DNA of 64,000 bases, from contig NZ_JAIWNB010000016.1 in assembly GCF_020215705.1 (NCBI RefSeq), positions 1-64,000 of the forward strand, read 5' to 3'. Source of the DNA: Nonomuraea aurantiaca. GTDB lineage: Bacteria; Actinomycetota; Actinomycetes; Streptosporangiales; Streptosporangiaceae. The notes beneath the pieces are model-generated. The model had not been told where the DNA came from, searched no databases, and saw only the letters and a list, made by a program, of their open reading frames with translations. Below, piece by piece: positions 8,188-17,045 of this stretch (position 1 is its first letter; each line of letters begins with the position of its first letter). The position numbers were made by a program, and so were the translations under genes.

Positions 8188-8239
8188 CTTCGAAGAAGAA
8201 GTTACTTCCTTGAAGATTTATCTTCTCTGAAGAAGAGAA
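8188..8239. promoter_or_regulatory. MarR operator candidates (GAAG/CTTC inverted repeats)
   Basis: Within the divergent promoter region lie CTTCGAAG (8188-8195, perfect palindrome), AAGTTACTT (8199-8207) and TTCTCT (8223-8228) with its inverse AGAGAA (8234-8239). The AT-rich GAAG/CTTC motifs stand out in otherwise GC-rich DNA and sit where an autoregulatory MarR dimer would block both promoters. Confidence 0.6.
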
Positions 8240-8257
8240 TATGAAGCGGAGGATCGC

Positions 8258-8728
8258 GTGTCAACCACACCGGGACGATCGGACGCCGGCCTGCTCTACC
8301 GCCGCTACCTCAGCGCGGTGATGCTGCACGGCCACGCCAGCGCCAAAGCGTGCGACCTGGGCGCCACGGATCTGTACGCGCTGAACATCCTGGAGCTGAC
8401 CGGCCCGATGACCCCCGGCGAGCTGGGCACGCGCACGGGGCTGACCACCGGGCCGACCACCCGGCTCATCGATCGGCTGGAGCAGGCCGGTTACGTACGC
8501 CGCGTTCCGGCACCCGACGACCGCCGCAAGGTGATCGTCGAGCCCATCGGCAAACCGGCCGAGCTCGACCAGGTCATGGCCCCCGCCCGGCAGAAGGTCG
8601 GCGCGATCCTCGCCGGCTACTCGGCCGAGCAGCTCGACGTCCTCTTCGACTACTTCGACCGCGCCGCGCATGCCTACCAGGAGGCCGCCGAGCTCCTGCG
8701 CTCCGACTCCGGAGCCGTCTGCCCCTGA
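8258..8728 (+). CDS. MarR family transcriptional regulator (156 aa)
   Basis: GTG at 8258 preceded by GCGGAGG. Winged-helix signature: MTPGELGTRTGLTTGPTTRL followed by IDRLEQAGYVRRVPAPDDRRKVIVEP (in part: LEQAGYVRRVPAPDDRRKV), with the D-x-R wing typical of MarR proteins. Helices at both ends form the dimer interface. Divergent from the SnoaL-like/NmrA-like pair and probably their repressor. Ligand not predictable; phenolic compounds are common in the family. Confidence 0.92.
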   Translation: MSTTPGRSDAGLLYRRYLSAVMLHGHASAKACDLGATDLYALNILELTGPMTPGELGTRTGLTTGPTTRLIDRLEQAGYVRRVPAPDDRRKVIVEPIGKPAELDQVMAPARQKVGAILAGYSAEQLDVLFDYFDRAAHAYQEAAELLRSDSGAVCP

Positions 8729-8771
8729 TGACGTCCGTCGTGAGCTCGCCGGCCGGCAGGAGGCCCGCTTG

Positions 8772-9434
8772 TCAACGGGACGGGAACACCAGGCCCGCGT
8801 CGTAGGCCATGATGACCAGCTGTATTCGGTCGCGGGCGCCCAGCTTGGCAAGCAGGCTGGCCACGTGCGCCTTGGCGGTCCCAGGGCTGATGTGCAGCCG
8901 GGTGGCGATCTCGGCGTTGGACAGGCCGCCCCCGACCAGGGCCAGCACCTCGCGTTCCCGTTCGGTGACGCCCGGGAGCCGCCGCGCCTGGGGAGAGGGG
9001 GTGCGGGCCGGACCGCGGGTGAAGTCCTCGATGAGGCGGCGGGTGACGCCGGGAGCGATCAGGGCGTCTCCGGCGGCGACGACGTGGACGGCGGACAGGA
9101 TGTCTTCCAGCGCCATGTCCTTGACCAGGAATCCGCTCGCTCCGGCGCGCAGGGAGGCGTAGACGTTGTCGTCGTCGTCGAACGTGGTCAGCATGATCAC
9201 GCGGGTGGCCGGGGACTCGGCGAGGATGGTCTGGGTGGCCTCGATGCCGTCCATGCCCGGCATGCGGATGTCCATGACCACGACGTCGGGGTGCAGCCGG
9301 CGGACGAGCTGGACGGCCTGGGCTCCGGTTCCGGCCTCTCCGGCGACCTCGACATCGGGGGCGGCGTCGATGACCATGCGCAGGCCCGCGCGGATCAGCG
9401 GCTGGTCGTCGGCGAGGAGGACACGGATCGTCAC
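8772..9434 (-). CDS. NarL/FixJ-type response regulator (220 aa)
   Basis: Receiver domain residues 1-118: the acidic pair DD at 9-10, phospho-acceptor Asp in VVVMDIRMPGMDG (about residue 54), conserved Thr in MLTTFDDD and Lys in FLVKDM. The C-terminal LuxR-type HTH is LTEREREVLALVGGGLSNAEIA in partial form VTEREREVLALVGGGLSN, then HISPGTAKAHVASLLAKLG. It starts with GTG at 9434, overlapping the kinase stop codon by 4 bp (translational coupling). It probably activates the divergent ABC exporter at 10944-12645. Confidence 0.95.
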   Translation of the reverse strand: MTIRVLLADDQPLIRAGLRMVIDAAPDVEVAGEAGTGAQAVQLVRRLHPDVVVMDIRMPGMDGIEATQTILAESPATRVIMLTTFDDDDNVYASLRAGASGFLVKDMALEDILSAVHVVAAGDALIAPGVTRRLIEDFTRGPARTPSPQARRLPGVTEREREVLALVGGGLSNAEIATRLHISPGTAKAHVASLLAKLGARDRIQLVIMAYDAGLVFPSR

Positions 9435-10810
9435 TGGGCCTCCACCAGGGCGATGTCCGTTCCCTGACCGAGACCGCCCGGCGCGAGCGGCAGGCGTGCG
9501 GTGACGCGGAAGCCGCCCTCGGGCCGGGGGCCCGCGCTGAAGCCGCCGTTCAGCAGGGCGACCCGTTCGCGCATACCGACGATCCCGTGCCCGCCCCCCT
9601 CAGAGGCGGCGGCGCGCCCGTCGCCCTCACAGGCGATCCCGTGCCCGTCCCCCTCACAGAGGGTGGCGTGCCCGTCGCCCTCGCGGGCAGCGGCGTGTCC
9701 GTCGTCGATGACGTCGATGCGTAGTTCCTCGTTCCCGTAGTGGATCACGACCCGGCAGTGGTCCGTGCGCGCATGGCGGAGCACGTTGGTGACCGATTCC
9801 TGGATGATGCGGAAGGCGGACCGATCGACGGCGGCGGGCAGCGGGCGTGGCTCTCCGTGCCGGCGCACGTCTACGCGGACGCCGGCGGCCGTGGTCGTCT
9901 GGGCCAGCCGGTCGATGTCGGCCAGCCTCGCGGGAGCAGCCGGCTCAGCCGAACCGGGACGTCCGCGCTCAGCCCAGCCGGGACGCCCGCCCTCGGTCGT
10001 GCCAGGACGTCCGCGCTCAGCCGAGCCGGGACGCCCGCCCTCGGTCGTGCGGAGCACGCCGAGCAGGTGCCGAAGTCCCTTCAACGTCTGCCTGCTGGTG
10101 GCCTCGATCGCGCCCAGCGCCTGGCGCGCCTGCTCTGGCCGGCTGTCGATCACGCGGGCGCCCGCGCCGGCCTGGATGGCGATGACCCCGATGCTGTGCG
10201 CGACCATGTCGTGCAACTCTCGCGCGATGCGCAGCCGCTCGTCGGTGACCGCCCGAGCCTCGGCGTGCGCGCGCAGCGCCCGGTCGTACTCGCGCCGCTG
10301 CCGGAGGAACATCCCGGCCAGCCAGGCGACCAAGACGGCCAAGCCGAGCAGGAGCGACAGCGCGAGGAAGCCCGGCGCCGAGGCACGCAGGCCGTCGCGC
10401 AGCAGGTCGAGCTGCCAGGCCGGCTGCTGCACCAGCAACGCGGCGACCGCCGCCGCCAGGCCCGCGCGGCGCGACTGGGTGGCGGCGATTAGGCAGACCA
10501 GCACGTCGGCCGCCGGGAAGAGCGGCCAGGCTCCCTGGGCCGGGTAACCCAGGGCGGTCGCCGCGACGATCTCGGCCAGCAGCACCGCGAGCACCAGGGC
10601 CGGCCGCTGCCGCGCCCAGGCCAAGGGGACGGCCATGGCGACGGCGAATCCCGCATGCGCCGAGCCCACCGGGAGCAGGTCTTCGCCGTCGGTCAGCGTC
10701 ATGGCGTACAGCAGTGGCATCAGGGCCGCAACGCCGCCCCAGACGAGCAGCGCCCGCACGCCAGGGGGCAACCGCGACCAAAGGGGTGGTCTGGGCGTTT
10801 TGTCGCGCAC
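9431..10810 (-). CDS. Sensor histidine kinase, NarL-partner type, with tandem repeats (459 aa)
   Basis: Several hydrophobic N-terminal segments (residues about 12-175) are followed by the HisKA_3 box RELHDMVAHSIGVIAIQAGA with the phospho-acceptor His near residue 200. An N-box follows (FRIIQESVTNVLRHA) and then an ATP-lid region ending in GHGIVGMRERV. Two in-frame repeat blocks interrupt normal spacing. Four 8-residue units (GRPGxxEx) lie between the DHp and the ATPase domain. About four 9-residue units (GHxxxxEGD) lie inside the ATP lid. Start is uncertain: GTG 10810 is chosen, ATG 10846 is also possible. Coupled to the response regulator. Confidence 0.88.
   Translation of the reverse strand: MRDKTPRPPLWSRLPPGVRALLVWGGVAALMPLLYAMTLTDGEDLLPVGSAHAGFAVAMAVPLAWARQRPALVLAVLLAEIVAATALGYPAQGAWPLFPAADVLVCLIAATQSRRAGLAAAVAALLVQQPAWQLDLLRDGLRASAPGFLALSLLLGLAVLVAWLAGMFLRQRREYDRALRAHAEARAVTDERLRIARELHDMVAHSIGVIAIQAGAGARVIDSRPEQARQALGAIEATSRQTLKGLRHLLGVLRTTEGGRPGSAERGRPGTTEGGRPGWAERGRPGSAEPAAPARLADIDRLAQTTTAAGVRVDVRRHGEPRPLPAAVDRSAFRIIQESVTNVLRHARTDHCRVVIHYGNEELRIDVIDDGHAAAREGDGHATLCEGDGHGIACEGDGRAAASEGGGHGIVGMRERVALLNGGFSAGPRPEGGFRVTARLPLAPGGLGQGTDIALVEAQ
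9585..9703 (-). repeat. 27-bp in-frame tandem repeat in the kinase ATP lid
   Basis: Imperfect 27-bp units encode GHAAAREGD, GHATLCEGD, GHGIACEGD and GRAAASEGG directly before the genuine GHGIVGMRER lid motif. Each unit is a degenerate copy of the lid glycine segment, so the array looks like slippage growth of the native sequence. Confidence 0.75.
9954..10049 (-). repeat. Four 24-bp in-frame tandem repeats in the kinase linker
   Basis: Four exact-length 24-bp units beginning CCGGGACG or CCAGGACG occupy 96 bp. Units 2 and 4 are identical and units 1 and 3 nearly so, giving an A-B-A-B order with 48-bp period. They encode GRPGxxEx octapeptides between the dimerisation and catalytic domains. Probably a flexible linker of variable length between strains. 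Confidence 0.9.
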
Positions 10811-10943
10811 CCGGCCGATCGTAGTCACCCGCTTCCGGCCGGGCATCGGCCTGCGGGCGTATGCCCGCAGGCCACCCCCGCGCCGCGGAAACCGGCCCAC
10901 GGCCAGATGCGGCGCCTCAGGCGGCTGCGACAGCGTTGACCGG

Positions 10944-11854
10944 GTGATCGAAGTCAACGGACTGACCAAGCGCTACGGCGCGGTGACGGCGGTGCAGGAC
11001 CTCACGTTCGCCGTACGACCGGGGCACGTCACGGGGTTCCTCGGCCCGAACGGCGCCGGCAAGAGCACCACCTTGCGCATGATCCTCGGCCTGAACCGCC
11101 CCACCTCGGGCACCGCCACCATCGACGGCCGCCCCTCGCCCGCCATCACGCCGGGCTGCGTCATGTCGGCGCGCTGTTGGACGCGGGCGACGTCCATGGC
11201 GGCCGCACCGCCGCCGCTCACCTGCGCGCGCTGGCGGCCGGCAACGGACTGCCCCGCCGCCGGGTGGCCGAGGTGCTGGAGGAGGTGGGCCTGGCCGGAG
11301 CGGCGCGCCGCCGGATCGGCGGGTTCTCGCTCGGCATGCGCCAGCGGCTCGGCATCGCCGCCGCGCTGCTGGGCGACCCGCCCGTGCTGCTGTTCGACGA
11401 GCCGATCAACGGCCTGGACCCCGAAGGCGTGCGCTGGGTACGGGGCCTGTTCCGGCGCCTGGCCGCCGAGAAGCGCACCGTGCTGGTCTCCAGCCACCTG
11501 ATGAGCGAGATGGAGAACACCGCCGACCACCTGGTCGTCATCGGGCGGGGCGAGTTGATCGCCGAGGAGAGCCTGGCCGAGTTCGCCGCCCGCGGCACCC
11601 GCGCGTCCATCGCCGTGCGTACTCCCGACCCTGCCGAGCTGGCGGCGGTCCTCACCCTGGAGGGCGCCGCCGTCCGGCCGGACGGCGGCGAGGCTCTGAC
11701 CGTGACCGGGCTGAGCGCCGCCCGCGTCGGCGAGCTGGCCCATCAGCGGCGGATCATGCTGTACGAGCTCACCCCGCGTACCGCCTCGCTGGAGCAGGCG
11801 TTCATGGAGCTGACCGCCGACTGCGCCGACTACCGAGCCGGGGACCCGCGATGA
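10944..11854 (+). pseudogene. ABC exporter ATP-binding protein (DrrA-like), frameshifted
   Basis: From GTG 10944 one frame encodes IEVNGLTKRYGAVTAVQDLTF and the Walker A GPNGAGKSTT. Around 11146-11154 the coding frame shifts: the next frame carries LRHVGALLDAGDV, the signature FSLGMRQRL, Walker B LLLFDEP (VLLFDEPINGLDPEG) and SSHLMSEMENTADHL, to a stop at 11854. The 911-bp length implies one missing base. The intact paralog at 56476-57405 has the same LRHVGALLDA block directly after the Walker A region, which places the lesion. The stop overlaps the permease start. Either a pseudogene or an assembly error. Confidence 0.85.
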
Positions 11855-12645
11855 CCCACGGCCGATTCCGCGACCTCCTGGCCGCCGAGTGGATCAAACT
11901 CTGGTCCCTGCGCTCGACCTCCTGGCTGGTCGGCCTGGGCACGCTGGCCATCGTCGCGTTCGCTCTCCAGAACAGCCTGGACGCCTACAACGGCTGGCCC
12001 GGATTCACCGCGATGGAGAAGGCCAGGTTCAACCCCCTGACCGAGGCGTTCAGCGGCCTGTCCGCCTCCATGCTCATGATCGGCGCGGGCAGCCTGGGCG
12101 CCTTGACGATCGTCGGCGAGTACGCCACCGGCCTGATCCGCACCACCCTGGTCGCCGTCCCGGCCCGCCACCGCGTCGTGACCGCCAAGCTCACCGTCGT
12201 CGCCACGGTCACGCTCGTGACCGGCACGGTCGTGTCGCTGGGCACGTTCGGGGTCAGCCAGGCCATCCTGTCCGGCCATGGCGTCGCCGTCTCGCTCTGC
12301 GACCCCGCCGTCCTGCGCGTCGTGGCCGCCAACGCCCTGCTGGCACCGGTGTCGGCGCTGACCGGCCTGGGGATCGGCGCGCTGCTGCGGCACACCGCCG
12401 CCGCCGTCGTCACCGTCTGCGCCGCGCTGGTCATCGTGCCCACCTTCTTCCAGCCGAACGTCCACCAGTGGCTCAACGACCTGTACGCCCTGGTCCCCTT
12501 CTATGTCTGGCGCACCTGCCTGGGCCTCCCCCAGCTCCGTGACCCCGCTTTGCCGACGGTGGCCGGCTCGTGGGCCGCCTTCGCGCTCTGGCCGCTGGCC
12601 GCCGCCGTCGTGACCTTGATCGTCGTACGTCGTCGTGACGTATGA
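11851..12645 (+). CDS. ABC-2 type transporter permease (264 aa)
   Basis: Membrane protein of the drug-exporter permease type: N-terminal LLAAEWIKLWSLRSTSW motif, first helix near residues 25-45, then SLGALTIVGEYATGLIRTTL, a sequence block shared with the permeases at 54126 and 54899, and about six helices in all. ATGA overlap with the preceding ATPase gene implies translational coupling. If the ATPase frameshift is real, this permease has no cognate ATPase in the operon. Expected role: efflux or self-protection under the divergent two-component system. Confidence 0.9.
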   Translation: MTHGRFRDLLAAEWIKLWSLRSTSWLVGLGTLAIVAFALQNSLDAYNGWPGFTAMEKARFNPLTEAFSGLSASMLMIGAGSLGALTIVGEYATGLIRTTLVAVPARHRVVTAKLTVVATVTLVTGTVVSLGTFGVSQAILSGHGVAVSLCDPAVLRVVAANALLAPVSALTGLGIGALLRHTAAAVVTVCAALVIVPTFFQPNVHQWLNDLYALVPFYVWRTCLGLPQLRDPALPTVAGSWAAFALWPLAAAVVTLIVVRRRDV

Positions 12646-12668
12646 GCACCCTGAAGAGGAGAGATCGC

Positions 12669-12908
12669 ATGACAGTGCAGTCGATTCGGGCCCGCACCGG
12701 CGCTCCCGCCAAGCACGGCCGGTATCCACTCGTCGTCCTCTCCCCCGGGCTCGGCCTCCCGCGCGCCGGCCTCACCTTCCTGGCCGAAGACCTGGCCAGC
12801 CGCGCCTACGTCCGCGCCTTCTTCGACCTGCACCTGAAGGGCAAGAAGCAACCGCTGCTCAACGGGCCGTCACTGGTCAGCCCCGAGGTCACGTTCCCCA
12901 ATCCCTGA
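12669..12908 (+). pseudogene. Alpha/beta hydrolase with internal in-frame deletion (79 codons)
   Basis: The frame starts at ATG 12669 after GAGGAG. It fuses YPLVVLSPGLGLPRAGLTFLAEDLASR to AYVRAFFDLHLKGKKQPLL (shortened quotation: PLVVLSPGLGLP / RAFFDLHLKGKKQPLL). In the intact relative at 28870-30078 these two blocks are about 187 codons apart, separated by the nucleophile motif GQSIGG. The missing part is thus the whole catalytic core, and the junction falls at a shared Tyr-Val, suggesting deletion by short homology. The frame stays open, but no enzymatic function is possible. Confidence 0.8.
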
Positions 12909-12946
12909 CTCAGTCAGCGTCGGTCTCGGCGGCGCGGGGCCGGGCC

Positions 12947-14214
<1,268 letters not shown>

Positions 14215-14218
<4 letters not shown>

Positions 14219-14901
14219 GTGGACCCGGCCGGATCTTCCGCGCCCGGCTGCCCGACGCCGAGACGATTGTCGACCAGCAGGCCGGCCGATCCGATCGCCC
14301 CGCAGATCACGGTGACGACGACCAGCGCGGGATCGGTACGTCCGGTGAGCGCGTCACCGAGAAGGACGACCGCGACCGTGCCGGGAGCCACACCGACGGC
14401 CGTGGCGATCAGGAAGGGCACGAGCCGGACCGACGACACGCCCGCGCAGTAGTTGACCAGCGGAAAGGGAACCGGCCCGATCAGCCGCAGCGACCCGACG
14501 GCGAGCCAGCCACGACGGGCGAGGCGCCGGTTGACCGCCGCGACCGCCGGGTGGGTCAACCGCGCGGCGACCGCGTCGCGACCGATCGCGCGGACGAGCA
14601 GAAAGGCCAGCGCCGCGCTCACCGTGGTCGCGGAGATCGCGATGGCGATGCCGGTGACCGGCTCGAACAGGAGTCCGGCGCCGAAGGTGAACGGGGACCG
14701 CGGGAAGGCGATGGTCACCAGTGCATGCGTGACGAAGAACATGAGGGGAAACCACGGACCGGCGGCCCGTGCCCAGTCGCGGATCTGTTCGGCGTCCGGA
14801 TAGGGGACGAACAGCGCGATCGTCACAAACGCCGCGAGAAGCACGACGACCCCGATCAGCTTCGGGGTACGGAGCCATCGCGCACGGCGGCGTATCAGCA
14901 T
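14215..14901 (-). CDS. TVP38/TMEM64 family (VTT domain) membrane protein (228 aa)
   Basis: Five to six hydrophobic helices with the VTT/SNARE-associated domain pattern. It has FVTHALVTIAFPRSPFTFGAG with the PRSPFTF block, then ALAFLLVRAIGRDAV and GPVPFPLVNYCAGVSSV (the F/P-x-x-x-x-N-Y-x-x-G segment). Bacterial members are DedA-like membrane proteins, probably involved in lipid or ion homeostasis. The stop overlaps the start of the chromate transporter gene; coupling to chrA suggests a metal/oxyanion resistance context, supported by the neighbouring ArsR-ArsC fusion gene. Confidence 0.88.
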
Positions 14902-14918
14902 GGAAGGTGCTTTCAGTT

Positions 14919-15320
14919 CTACGCAGGACTCGCGGCGGGCTGGAACAGTTCGATGAGGTTACCAGCGGGGTCGGCGAGCAGGATCTGGCGTCCGCCGGGG
15001 CCGGAGACCGGCTCGCTTCGGAAGGTCACTCCAGCGGCGCGCAGCCGGTCGATCTCGGCGTCGAGGTCGTCGACGATGAGGTGGATGCGGTTGTGGCCGG
15101 CGGTGGCGGCGTCATCGGGCGTGGCGCGGGCGCCGGAGGTGGTCGGGCCGGACAGGAGCAGCCGCAGCGGGCCGCGTCTGACGTCGGCGAAGGCGGGCGC
15201 GGCGTCGAAGGCGACGCTGAAGCCGAGGTGGGTGGTGTAGAAGTCGACAGCCGCCCGGACGTCGTCGTTGAGGTAGCGGACGCTGGCCAGTTCCGCCGGT
15301 GAAGTCGGTGAGGTCGTCAT
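14919..15320 (-). CDS. VOC (glyoxalase) family protein (133 aa)
   Basis: VOC fold with VRYLNDDVRAAVDFYTTHLGF at the N-terminus (core DDVRAAVDFYTTHLGF), GPLRLLLSGP in the middle and a second unit ending ILLADPAGNLIELFQP, with the metal-ligand Glu in the final strand. ATG 15320 has a strong AAGGAGAT ribosome binding site. It lies 40 bp from the ArsR-ArsC fusion and 17 bp from the VTT gene on the same strand, making a probable four-gene oxyanion-response operon. Possible role in organoarsenical or antibiotic resistance is speculative. Confidence 0.88.
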   Translation of the reverse strand: MTTSPTSPAELASVRYLNDDVRAAVDFYTTHLGFSVAFDAAPAFADVRRGPLRLLLSGPTTSGARATPDDAATAGHNRIHLIVDDLDAEIDRLRAAGVTFRSEPVSGPGGRQILLADPAGNLIELFQPAASPA

Positions 15321-15360
15321 GGTCGGATCTCCTTGTCGTGTTCACGGAAGGCATTGCGTT

Positions 15361-16095
15361 TCACGGAGGCAGGAAGCTGATCCGGGTATCGAGTTCCTTG
15401 GCGACACGCCGGAATTCCGGATAGGTCGCGCTGTCGGTGTCCGCGGTGTCGGACGGATTGGGCAGGCTCCAATGCGTCGTGGCGGCCGATCCATGGTCGC
15501 GAGGGACCTCGCGGATCTTGTCGCACAACGTGATCACGTAGTCGAAGCGCCGCCCCGCGACCGCGTCCAGCGACTGCGGCTGCCGGGGTTCGAGGTCGAT
15601 GTCGTAGTCCTCACGCAGCACCCGCAAGGTGTTCGGATGGAGCCGCGGTGCGGGCTGGCTGCCCGCGCTCGTAACCTGGATGCCGTCGATGCGGCGCCGC
15701 AGCAGCGCCTCGGCCATCGGGGAACGCGCGCTGTTGCCGGTGCACAGGAACAGCACCGAGCTGCCCCGCGGCCACCCACGAGCCGCGGGGGCCAGCGCCG
15801 GATGCAGAGCGGTGGCGGCGTCGCCGAACGCGGTGACGCAGCCGGCCAGGTCGAGATGGTAGTAGCTGTCGCGGCCGTCGAAGCTGCTGCGGCGCGCGAC
15901 GACCAGCCCCGCCGTGCGCAGCAGCCCGAGGTGGTAGGACACCAGGTTCTGCGGCTCGTCGACGGCGGCGACCAGCTCCCGTACGCGGCGGTCACTGGAT
16001 GCCAGTTCGGTCATCAGCGCCCAGCGCAGTGGGTGCGCCGCCATCCGCATCAGCAGCGGAACCGGCACTCGATCGGACGTCGTCACGTACTCCAA
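15361..16095 (-). CDS. ArsR-type repressor fused to arsenate-reductase-like phosphatase (244 aa)
   Basis: Residues 12-90 form an ArsR winged helix (HPLRWALMTELASSDRRVRELV and NLVSYHLGLLRTAGLVVARR, in part LVSYHLGLLRTAGLV). Residues 108-240 are a low-molecular-weight phosphatase / arsenate reductase: VLFLCTGNSARSPMAEALLR has the C-x5-R loop as CTGNSARS, and FDYVITLCDKIREVP holds the later Cys. The reductase catalytic Cys and Arg are intact. TTG 16095 is the longest start; GTG 16086 is an alternative. A 20-bp palindrome just upstream is the obvious operator. Heads the operon towards chrA. Confidence 0.9.
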   Translation of the reverse strand: MEYVTTSDRVPVPLLMRMAAHPLRWALMTELASSDRRVRELVAAVDEPQNLVSYHLGLLRTAGLVVARRSSFDGRDSYYHLDLAGCVTAFGDAATALHPALAPAARGWPRGSSVLFLCTGNSARSPMAEALLRRRIDGIQVTSAGSQPAPRLHPNTLRVLREDYDIDLEPRQPQSLDAVAGRRFDYVITLCDKIREVPRDHGSAATTHWSLPNPSDTADTDSATYPEFRRVAKELDTRISFLPP

Positions 16096-16098
16096 AAT

Positions 16099-16118
16099 AC
16101 ATCAAACTGGTTTGATGT
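16099..16118. promoter_or_regulatory. ArsR operator palindrome
   Basis: ACATCAAAC (16099-16107) and GTTTGATGT (16110-16118) are exact inverse complements with a 2-bp spacer, only 3 bp upstream of the TTG start. The AT-rich ATCAAnnnnnnTTGAT character is that of ArsR/SmtB binding sites, and the position over the start region predicts tight autorepression. Confidence 0.85.
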
Positions 16119-16372
16119 TAATGCTCCAGGCGCTCGACCAGGGTCACGGTTCGCACCAGGTCGGGGGGCAGCGGGGCGCGTAGCGCCTGGTGCAGCTCCG
16201 CTCGTTCGATCATGGCGGGCATCCCGACCTCCTGCTGCGCCTGGGCCAGGTCGGTGACCAGCAGCGGCCGTCCTCGCCGGTCCCGCAATCCGCCGTGGGT
16301 CGCGTGCATGACGTGCCCGCGAACCTCTTCGGCCAGCCCCAGCGCGTCCAGCGCACGGAGCCCGTTGGGCAT
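16118..16372 (-). pseudogene. Flavin-dependent monooxygenase fragment
   Basis: The frame reads MPNGLRALDALGLAEEV followed by a segment with GGLRDRRGRPLLVTD and MIERAELHQAL. This is the stretch of FAD-dependent monooxygenases just after the dinucleotide-binding loop (P-N-x-x-R-A-L, then R-x-x-L/LH). The GxGxxG N-terminus and all of the substrate and C-terminal domains are absent. The 5' end abuts a TetR fragment in the opposite orientation, so a deletion removed the shared promoter and both starts; the 3' end stops at 16118, the last base of the ArsR operator palindrome. Confidence 0.65.
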
Positions 16373-16410
16373 GACCCACCGCGCGGTGGAGAAGCAAGCG
16401 GACCTTCCCC

Positions 16411-16947
16411 CCGGGAACGGCGTCGAACTACTTCCGCAGCCGGGAAGCCCTGCTGGTGGCCGCCGCCGAACGCATCGTCGAACTGCATCACGCCGACACC
16501 GGCCAGGCCATCGACCGGGCCACCGAGCAGCCTGCGACGCTGGTCGACCTGTTGACGGAATCGCTGCTCACAGCCGCGACCACCCTGCGCAACCGCTATC
16601 TGGCGATCTTCGAACTGCAGATGGAGGCCGCACGCCGTCCGGTGCTCGCCTCAGTGCTCGCGAGCCTTCAGGACACGGCGTCGCCGGTCACCGCCGGGCA
16701 CCACGACAAGCTCGGCCTCACCATCCCGCGCGAGAGGATCCCCGCCCTGATCGCGCTCTATGGGGGCGCGCTGTTCGTCCTGGCCACCGCGCCGCCGGGG
16801 AGCGTCAACAGGGAGGCCGTCCAGCACGTGGTCGAGGTCATAGTGCACGGTTGTGCCGTGCCCGAGGACCATCCCGTGCTCCGGCACGCTCAGCGTGGTG
16901 ACGATCCGGTCGGCGGACGCCTCGGCGCCGACGGCCCAGCCGCCTGA
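16411..16947 (+). pseudogene. TetR family regulator, N-terminally truncated
   Basis: The frame resumes inside the recognition helix (GTASNYFRSREALLVAAAERI) and continues through a normal TetR C-terminal domain to a stop at 16947, with LTESLLTAATTLRNRYLAIFELQMEAARRP typical of regulators next to monooxygenases (quoted in part: RNRYLAIFELQMEAARRP). The first 35-40 residues, including the start and first HTH helix, are gone, replaced by the flavin-monooxygenase fragment facing the other way. GTG 16456 could in principle initiate a DNA-binding-deficient protein. Best read as a casualty of the same deletion. Confidence 0.7.
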
Positions 16948-17045
16948 AGAGGCTGCTGGGCGCGCCGGAACCGGCGATGAGGCGGTCACTCCCGCGGTCG
17001 CTCCCGCGGGAGTGAATGTGGCGGTCGCTCTCGCGGCCGGGTCGG

